Source: Pararhodobacter sp. CCB-MM2 (lineage in GTDB: Bacteria > Pseudomonadota > Alphaproteobacteria > Rhodobacterales > Rhodobacteraceae). From it: DNA of 36,445 nt. The first letter of the stretch is position 1. Each line of letters opens with the position of its first letter. Of this stretch, positions 31,795 through 36,445 are shown in pieces. The stretch is from positions 1-36,445 of the forward strand of contig NZ_LRRR01000040.1 in assembly GCF_001691415.1 (NCBI RefSeq), in the 5' to 3' direction. The position numbers were made by a program, and so were the translations under genes. The notes below the pieces were generated by a model. That model saw only the letters and a program-made list of their open reading frames with translations, did no database searches and had not been told where the DNA came from.

Positions 31795-32625
31795 TTACTT
31801 GACGGCGCCGAAGGTGAGGCCGCGCACGAGTTGTTTCTGGCTGAACCAGCCGAGGATGAGGATCGGCGCGATGGCCATGGTCGAGGCCGCGCTAAGCTTG
31901 GCGTAGAACAGACCCTCGGGGCTGGAATAGCTGGCGATGAAGGCCGTCAGCGGGGCCGCGTTGACCGTGGTCAGCGTGAGCGTCCAGAAGGCTTCGTTCC
32001 AGGCCAGGATGATGTTCAGAAGCACCGTCGAGGCGATGCCGGGGATGGCCATCGGCGTCAGGACATAGAGGATCTCGTCCTTCAGCGTGGCGCCATCCAT
32101 CCGCGCGGCTTCCAGGATCTCGCCCGGAATTTCGCGGAAATAGGTGTAGAGCATCCAGATGATGATCGGCAGGTTGATCATCATCAGAATGAAGATCAGC
32201 GCCGTCTTGCTGTCCAGAAGCCCCATGTTGATGAGGATCAGGCGGATCGGATACAGTACGCCGACGGCGGGCAGCATCTTCGTCGACAGCATCCACATCA
32301 GGATGTCCTTGGTGCGCTTGGCCGGCACGAAGGCCATCGACCAGGCGGCGGGCACCGCGATGATGATCCCCAGCAGCGTCGACCCCACGGCCAGCGCCAC
32401 CGAGTTCCACAGATAGCGCATGTAATCCGAGCGCTCCTGCACGACGCGGTAGTTCTCCAGCGTCCAGTCGAAGTTGAAGAACACGGGCGGATCGGCGATG
32501 GCCGTGGCCTCGGTCTTGAAGCTGGTGAGGATGGTCCAGAGGATCGGGAAGAAGATCGCAAGGCCGATGATCCAGGCCAGGGCCGTGAAGACGATCTTGC
32601 GTTGGGTGGTGACGGCGCGTGCCAT
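31795..32625 (-). CDS. smoG: Polyol ABC transporter permease (MalG-type)
   Basis: A 276-aa inner-membrane permease with six predicted membrane spans. The EAA loop that docks the ATPase is EAARMDGATLKDEILYVLTPMAIPG. The length and the N-terminal single span followed by a long periplasmic loop are typical of MalG-like subunits. It has a strong ribosome binding site (AGGAGGAG), lies 13 bp after smoF and 12 bp before smoK. Confidence 0.92.
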   Translation of the reverse strand: MARAVTTQRKIVFTALAWIIGLAIFFPILWTILTSFKTEATAIADPPVFFNFDWTLENYRVVQERSDYMRYLWNSVALAVGSTLLGIIIAVPAAWSMAFVPAKRTKDILMWMLSTKMLPAVGVLYPIRLILINMGLLDSKTALIFILMMINLPIIIWMLYTYFREIPGEILEAARMDGATLKDEILYVLTPMAIPGIASTVLLNIILAWNEAFWTLTLTTVNAAPLTAFIASYSSPEGLFYAKLSAASTMAIAPILILGWFSQKQLVRGLTFGAVK

Positions 32626-32638
32626 GCTGGTCTCCTCC

Positions 32639-33505
32639 TCAGGCGTCGAGGTTCTTGCCGACGACGCGCATCAGCACGAGGGCAACGAGGTTGGCGAGGA
32701 TGACGGCATAGATGCCACCGGCGGAGCCAAGGCCCACGTTCTGGCTTTCGATCACGCGCTGGTAGACGAGGTAGGTCAGCGTGCGGGTGCCGAAGGCGCC
32801 GCCCGTGGTGACGTAGATCTCGGCGAAGATCGACAACAGGAAGATGGTCTGGATCAGCACCACCACGGTGATCGACCGGGCGAGGTGCGGCAGGGTGATG
32901 TAGCCAAAGCGCGACAGGGGGCCCGCGCCGTCCATCTCGGCGGCTTCCAGCTGCTCGCTGTCCAAGGATTGGATCGCGGTCAGCAGGATCAGCGTGGCGA
33001 AGGGCAGCCATTGCCAAGACACGATCAGGATGATCGAGAACATCGGCGCTTGGCTGAGCCAGTCGATGGGCTCAAGCCCGAGGCCTTTGAAAAGATGGGC
33101 GAAAAGGCCGTTCACGGGGTTCATGAACATGTTCTTCCACACCAGCGCCGAGACGGTGGGCATGACGAAGAACGGCGCGATCACGAGGATCCGCACGATC
33201 CCCTGACCCCAGATCGGCTGGTCCAGCAGGATCGCCAGCAGGATGCCCCCGACGATGGTGATGAGAAGCACGCCCCCCAGAAGCTGCAAGGTCGTGATGA
33301 CCGAGTCGAGGAAGGCGGAAGAGGTGATGAAACGGGTGTAGTTCGCCAGGCCCTCGCAGCAATCGAACGTGCCGCGCATCGGGCGGTAGTCCAGCGTCGA
33401 GAACCACAGGGTCATGATCAGCGGGACCAGCATCCACACGAGGAGCAGGAAGACCGCCGGGGTCATCATGAGGCGAGCCGCCGAACGGGAATGCTGGGTA
33501 GCCAT
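32639..33505 (-). CDS. smoF: Polyol ABC transporter permease (MalF-type)
   Basis: A 288-aa permease with six membrane spans and the EAA motif EAAEMDGAGPLSRFGYITLPHL. It pairs with SmoG to form the transmembrane channel. The ATG at 33505 was chosen because the frame extension to 33568 runs through a hairpin and has no homology; GAGGG lies about 5 nt upstream. A 127-bp gap with two hairpins separates it from smoE. Confidence 0.92.
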   Translation of the reverse strand: MATQHSRSAARLMMTPAVFLLLVWMLVPLIMTLWFSTLDYRPMRGTFDCCEGLANYTRFITSSAFLDSVITTLQLLGGVLLITIVGGILLAILLDQPIWGQGIVRILVIAPFFVMPTVSALVWKNMFMNPVNGLFAHLFKGLGLEPIDWLSQAPMFSIILIVSWQWLPFATLILLTAIQSLDSEQLEAAEMDGAGPLSRFGYITLPHLARSITVVVLIQTIFLLSIFAEIYVTTGGAFGTRTLTYLVYQRVIESQNVGLGSAGGIYAVILANLVALVLMRVVGKNLDA

Positions 33506-33537
33506 GGGAACCCTCGTGGCGAAGTTGCGGGGGGTGG

Positions 33538-33558
33538 GCCCAGCCCGGCGGGCTGGGC
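33538..33558 (-). promoter_or_regulatory. Stem-loop just upstream of smoF
   Basis: gcccagccc (33538-33546) and gggctgggc (33550-33558) form a perfect 9-bp stem with a 3-nt loop. It is the second hairpin met by a transcript leaving smoE and has no T-run after it. It could protect the 3' or 5' end of processed mRNA or slow translation of smoF. Confidence 0.5.
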
Positions 33559-33579
33559 GCCATTTCATGGGAGAGAGAG

Positions 33580-33614
33580 AGAAAAAGGGGCAGGCCCGGA
33601 GGGTGGGCCTGCCC
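33580..33614 (-). terminator. Rho-independent terminator/attenuator between smoE and smoF
   Basis: On the minus strand GGGCAGGCCC (33614-33605) and GGGCCTGCCC (33597-33588) form a perfect 10-bp stem with a 7-nt loop, followed directly by CTTTTTCTCTCTCTCTC. This is a strong intrinsic terminator inside an operon. It would let the binding protein be transcribed in excess, with partial read-through to smoFGK-smoS-mtlK. Confidence 0.75.
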
Positions 33615-33632
33615 TAGGGGAGAGACCCCGGC

Positions 33633-34946
33633 TTAGTAGCCGGCAGCCTCCATCTCTTCGGTCGCCAGCTCTTGGGCTTGCGACAGAGCGTCTTCCGCGC
33701 TCATCTGACCGGCGAGGGCTGCCGAGAACAGCTGACCGACTTCGGTGGCGAGGCCCGCGAATTCCGGGATCGCGACGAACTGCACGCCGGTATAGGGAAC
33801 CGGATCGACCGACGGGTTGGTCGGATCGGCGGCTTCCATCGAGCGCAGGGTCATTTCAGCGAAGGGCGCCGCGTCCAGGTATTCCTGGTTCTCATAGAGT
33901 GAGGTGCGGGTGCCCGGGGGCACGTTGGCCCAGCCCTCTTCCGAGGCAACCAGTTCGGTGTAGGCGGCGCTGGTGGCCCAAGCGATGAAGGTCTTCGCCG
34001 CTTCCTGAGCGTCCGACGAGGCCGGGATCGCCAGGTTCCACGCCCAGAGCCAGTTGCCGCGACGGCCGAGGCCGTTGTCGGGGGCCAGCGCGAAGCCGAC
34101 TTGGTCGGCCACTTCGCTGTCATTGGCGTTGGTCACGAACGAGGCGGCCACGGTCGCGTCGATCCACATGCCGCAATGGCCGGTCTGGAACAGCGCGAGG
34201 TTCTCGTTGAAGCCGTTGTTCGAGGCGCCCGGAGGACCGTAGTTGGTCATCAGGTCGAGGTAGAAGTCGAGGGTGTTGGCCCAGGCTTCCTGATCGAACT
34301 GCGGGGTCCAGTCCATGTCGAACCAGCGCGCGCCGAACGAGTTCGACATGGCGGTCAGGAACGCCATGTTCTCGCCCCAGCCGGCTTTGCCGCGCAGGCA
34401 GATGCCGTAGATTTCGTTGTCGCGGTCGGTCATCGCGGCCGCGGCTTCACGGATGAAGTCCCAGGTGGGGGCTTCCGGCATCTCGAGGCCGGCGGCTTCC
34501 ATCAGGTCCGTGCGGTACATGACCATCGAGCTCTCGCCATAGAAGGGCGAGGCATAGAGATGGCCGTCGACGGTCAGGCCGCCGCGCACGGCGGGCAGCA
34601 GGTCGTCGATGTTGTAGTCGTCGCCGAGATCGTCGAGCGACACCAGCCAGTCATTGGCGCCCCAGATCGGTGCCTCGTAGGTGCCGATGGTGATGACGTC
34701 ATACTGACCACCGCCGGTGGCGATGTCGGTCGTGACGTTCTGGCGCAGGACGTTTTCTTCCAGCGTGACCCACTGGACGTCGATATCCGGGTGCATGTCC
34801 GTGAAGTGGCTGGTCAGCCCCTGCATGCGGATCATGTCGCCGTTGTTGACGGTGGCAATGGTGATGGTTTCGGCCTGAGCCGCGACGGCGAAGCCGGCGG
34901 CGGTCAGAGCCGTCGCACCCATCAGGGCGCGCAGCGAACGGGTCAT
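33633..34946 (-). CDS. smoE: Polyol ABC transporter substrate-binding protein
   Basis: The 437-aa protein starts with a Sec signal peptide (MTRSLRALMGATALTAAGF, with a likely cut after AAQA), followed by a family 1 extracellular binding-protein fold. It captures sorbitol, mannitol or related polyols in the periplasm for SmoFGK. The ATG at 34946 has GGAGG 7 nt upstream; an 8-residue longer form lacks support. It is the first structural gene after the operator region. Confidence 0.93.
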   Translation of the reverse strand: MTRSLRALMGATALTAAGFAVAAQAETITIATVNNGDMIRMQGLTSHFTDMHPDIDVQWVTLEENVLRQNVTTDIATGGGQYDVITIGTYEAPIWGANDWLVSLDDLGDDYNIDDLLPAVRGGLTVDGHLYASPFYGESSMVMYRTDLMEAAGLEMPEAPTWDFIREAAAAMTDRDNEIYGICLRGKAGWGENMAFLTAMSNSFGARWFDMDWTPQFDQEAWANTLDFYLDLMTNYGPPGASNNGFNENLALFQTGHCGMWIDATVAASFVTNANDSEVADQVGFALAPDNGLGRRGNWLWAWNLAIPASSDAQEAAKTFIAWATSAAYTELVASEEGWANVPPGTRTSLYENQEYLDAAPFAEMTLRSMEAADPTNPSVDPVPYTGVQFVAIPEFAGLATEVGQLFSAALAGQMSAEDALSQAQELATEEMEAAGY

Positions 34947-34963
34947 TGGTAATCCTCCCAGAT

Positions 34964-34996
34964 TGAGCAAATGCTAAACCCATGAGCAATTTCTCA
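34964..34996 (-). promoter_or_regulatory. Paired operator sites, probable SorC-type regulator binding
   Basis: tgagcaaatgctaa (34964-34977) and tgagcaatttctca (34983-34996) share tgagcaa and lie 19 bp apart, each with partial dyad symmetry (agca/tgct; tgag/ctca). They lie 18-50 bp upstream of the smoE start. The distal copy covers the predicted -10. The SorC-family gene immediately upstream is the natural binder, acting as repressor or polyol-responsive activator. Confidence 0.55.
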
Positions 34997-35017
34997 CGGC
35001 GGTATGAAAATCGTCAA
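34989..35017 (-). promoter_or_regulatory. Putative smoE operon promoter
   Basis: On the minus strand TTGACG (35017-35012) is a good -35, followed after 17 bp by AGAAAT (34994-34989), a weak -10. Transcription would begin near 34982, inside the paired operator. A run of A residues (plus-strand t-run, 35020-35027) lies just upstream of the -35 and may act as an UP-like element. Confidence 0.45.
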
Positions 35018-35144
35018 CCTTTTTTTGTTAGCGCCGGACGGATCTGCGGTTCTCCTTCCCTTTGGTTATGGGGCAACACCTTGCCACGGCAGGGAAAACC
35101 ACGCGGGGCAGGGGTCGTCGAAAAGCGTCCGGATATACGGCTGA

Positions 35145-35162
35145 AACCCGGCGAACCGGGTT
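35145..35162 (-). terminator. UUCG-tetraloop hairpin after the SorC-type regulator
   Basis: On the minus strand AACCCGG-TTCG-CCGGGTT forms a 7-bp stem closed by a stable UUCG loop, then TTCAG. It lies 31 bp past the regulator stop. It may end the regulator transcript, leaving smoE on its own promoter, but the T-run is short. Confidence 0.5.
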
Positions 35163-35192
35163 GCCGCAATGCAGCAATCACGCAAATTCAGG

Positions 35193-36134
35193 TCAGGCCA
35201 GCAGGGCCGCCGCGGTGTCCTCGTCGGTGACGAGGCCATTGGCCAGCCGCCCGATCAGGGCCCCGCGAATCGCCGGCACCTTGTCGGGACCATGGGCCGC
35301 GGCGATGGTCGGGCCGGGATGGTCGCGCGACAGGCTGGCCGAGCTGACGCGGGAATTGATCTCGTCCTCGATCAGGCGCCCTTCGGCGTCGAAGACGAAG
35401 CCGACGATCTCGCCGACCGCGCCCTTTTCGCGCAGGCGGCGCTGATCGGCCTGGGTGATGAAGCCGTCGATGACCAGCGGTGCGGCCTCGATCATCGTGC
35501 CGACCCCAACGAGGCGGATGTCGGCCCGTTCGGCCAGCGCGCGGGTCACGTCGAGGGTCTTTTGCCCCAACAGCGCCGCGCGCTCCTCGGCCGAGGCAGT
35601 GATGACCGGCAGTGGCACGGGATAGGTCTGGGCGGTGATCTTGTCGGCGATGGTGAACAGCACGTTGTAGAACGCCGTCGAGCCATCGGGCGAGATGTTG
35701 CCCGTTAGCGAGACAATCTTGTGTTGGGCGCAATCGAGATGCGGCAGGTGTTCGACCGCCGCCCGCAATACGCGCCCGGTACCGAGGCCGATGACCAGCG
35801 GCTCGGGCTGTGTCAGGTAGCGCTCCAGCAGGTTACCGGTCGCTTGCGACACCGCGAGGCCCGAGCTGGCGAAACTGTCCAGCGAGGGCACGACCTCGCA
35901 CAGGGCCAGCCCATAGCGTTCGCGCAATTGGCGGGCGAGGTCCATGCATCGGGCGATGGGGTGGTCGATGCGCACCTTGACCAGACCGGCCGCCAGCGCC
36001 TGCGACACCAGTCGCTGCGCCGATTGCCGCGAGATGCCCATGATCTGCGCGATCTCGTCCTGCTTGCAGCCGCCGGTATAGGCCAGCCAGGCCGCCCGCG
36101 CTGCATCGTCAAGCTTGCGTTCTTCCGAGCTCAT
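35193..36134 (-). CDS. SorC/DeoR-type sugar-binding transcriptional regulator
   Basis: The 313-aa protein has an N-terminal HTH (about 22-46, GGCKQDEIAQIMGISRQSAQRLV) and a SorC sugar-binding domain (PF04198), with VIGLGTGRVLRAAVEHLP, IVSLTGNI and DIRLVGVGTM. This phosphosugar-isomerase-like effector domain is typical of polyol and pentitol operon regulators. The ATG at 36134 has AGGGGGCAGG upstream. It is transcribed in the same direction as the smo operon and is likely its regulator, with the ligand a polyol or phosphorylated sugar. Confidence 0.9.
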   Translation of the reverse strand: MSSEERKLDDAARAAWLAYTGGCKQDEIAQIMGISRQSAQRLVSQALAAGLVKVRIDHPIARCMDLARQLRERYGLALCEVVPSLDSFASSGLAVSQATGNLLERYLTQPEPLVIGLGTGRVLRAAVEHLPHLDCAQHKIVSLTGNISPDGSTAFYNVLFTIADKITAQTYPVPLPVITASAEERAALLGQKTLDVTRALAERADIRLVGVGTMIEAAPLVIDGFITQADQRRLREKGAVGEIVGFVFDAEGRLIEDEINSRVSSASLSRDHPGPTIAAAHGPDKVPAIRGALIGRLANGLVTDEDTAAALLA

Positions 36135-36189
36135 CCTGCCCCCTTGGTCCTGCACCATGGTGGCGCAACCGGGGGCGTTTTGGCAAGAC

Positions 36190-36225
36190 GCCGCGCCCCT
36201 GTCCAGATCCGGCAAGGGGCGCGGC
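36190..36225 (-). terminator. Hairpin after cydX
   Basis: gccgcgcccct (36190-36200) and aggggcgcggc (36215-36225) form a perfect 11-bp stem with a 14-nt loop, 20 bp past the cydX stop. On the minus strand it continues GTCTTGCC. It probably ends the cyd operon; the T content is low. Confidence 0.55.
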
Positions 36226-36245
36226 GCCTCAGGGTCGTCCGCCGG

Positions 36246-36380
36246 TCACAGGCGGGTGCGGTCGGCGTCCTCGGCTTCCCGCATGATGCGCGAATCCTCG
36301 CGCAACTCCAGCCACATGGCGTTCAGGACGGCGAACAGCGCGGCCAGCGGAAGGCCCAGGATCCAGGCGAAATACCACAT
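36246..36380 (-). CDS. cydX: Cytochrome bd oxidase small subunit CydX
   Basis: This 44-aa gene, too short for most gene finders, starts MWYFAWILGLPLA and continues FAVLNAMWLELRED, the signature of CydX. The protein is one transmembrane helix (about 3-23) with a charged tail, and it stabilises the haems of the CydAB quinol oxidase. It has a GAGGAG ribosome binding site 7 nt before the ATG and starts 12 bp after the cydB stop. The tail (about 20 residues, rich in Asp, Glu and Arg) is longer than in E. coli. Confidence 0.92.
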   Translation of the reverse strand: MWYFAWILGLPLAALFAVLNAMWLELREDSRIMREAEDADRTRL

Positions 36381-36392
36381 CGCGTCAGCTCC

Positions 36393-36445
36393 TCAGTAGG
36401 AATGGCCGGGGCCGGTGACGTCATCCTCGGTCACCTTGCCCCACA
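36393..36445 (-). CDS. cydB: Cytochrome bd oxidase subunit II, C-terminal end (partial)
   Basis: Only the last 16 codons are in the window: WGKVTEDDVTGPGHSY and a TGA stop. A membrane-proximal WGKV followed by a short polar tail fits the CydB C-terminus, and the cydX gene directly downstream supports the call. The remainder lies beyond 36445. Confidence 0.75.
   Translation of the reverse strand, partial: WGKVTEDDVTGPGHSY

Overview
The window looks like the chromosome of a high-GC alphaproteobacterium of the Rhodobacteraceae (Rhodobacter/Paracoccus/Roseobacter type). The evidence is strongly GC-biased codon use, a complete smoEFGK-smoS-mtlK polyol operon of the Rhodobacter sphaeroides kind, a non-pyrrolysine MttB-family gene, and a cyd operon ending in a tiny cydX. 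No species can be named from the sequence alone.

Region 1 (1 to about 4850) is accessory DNA. It starts with the end of an IS3-family (IS407-group) insertion sequence. Next comes a 698-aa single-chain fusion of an ABC/SMC-like ATPase to a TOPRIM-type (DUF4435-like) nuclease domain, the architecture of fused PARIS (AriA-AriB) anti-phage systems. Then comes a stand-alone 629-aa TniQ/TnsD-like protein with no transposase beside it in the window. The block stops at the 3' end of a tRNA-Arg(TCT) gene (4854-4930, minus). Two imperfect repeats exactly 22 bp apart lie between tniQ and the tRNA. This is the most unusual part of the window: a defence cargo plus a target-selector protein parked at a tRNA gene.

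Region 2 (about 5000-21900) is mostly core genome: an alpha/beta hydrolase, a creatininase-family amidohydrolase and a 3-methyladenine DNA glycosylase (all minus); thrS (plus); a Crp/Fnr-family regulator; a MurA-type enolpyruvyl transferase with Asp in place of the fosfomycin-target Cys; hisB-GFA-hisH; a DUF1330 protein; a divergent HEAT-like protein/alpha-beta hydrolase pair; rimO; an FMN-binding glutamate-synthase-like protein; a crotonase; and a translationally coupled plsC/cdsA-like pair.

Region 3 (about 21900-26250) holds an AsmA-family protein converging, with no spacer, on an MttB-family methyltransferase gene that sits behind its own TetR-type regulator.

Region 4 (about 26290-36134, all minus) is a sugar-alcohol uptake and catabolism operon: a SorC-type regulator, the smoE binding protein, smoF and smoG permeases, the smoK ATPase, smoS sorbitol dehydrogenase, mtlK mannitol 2-dehydrogenase, a HAD phosphatase and an FGGY (ribulokinase-like) kinase. 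A paired operator and promoter precede smoE. A strong terminator-like hairpin separates smoE from smoF, which suggests that the binding protein is made in excess of the transporter. SmoS and MtlK would convert sorbitol, mannitol and perhaps arabitol to ketoses; no fructokinase is present in the cluster.

Region 5 (36190-36445, minus) is the end of a cytochrome bd oxidase operon: the last codons of cydB, and cydX.
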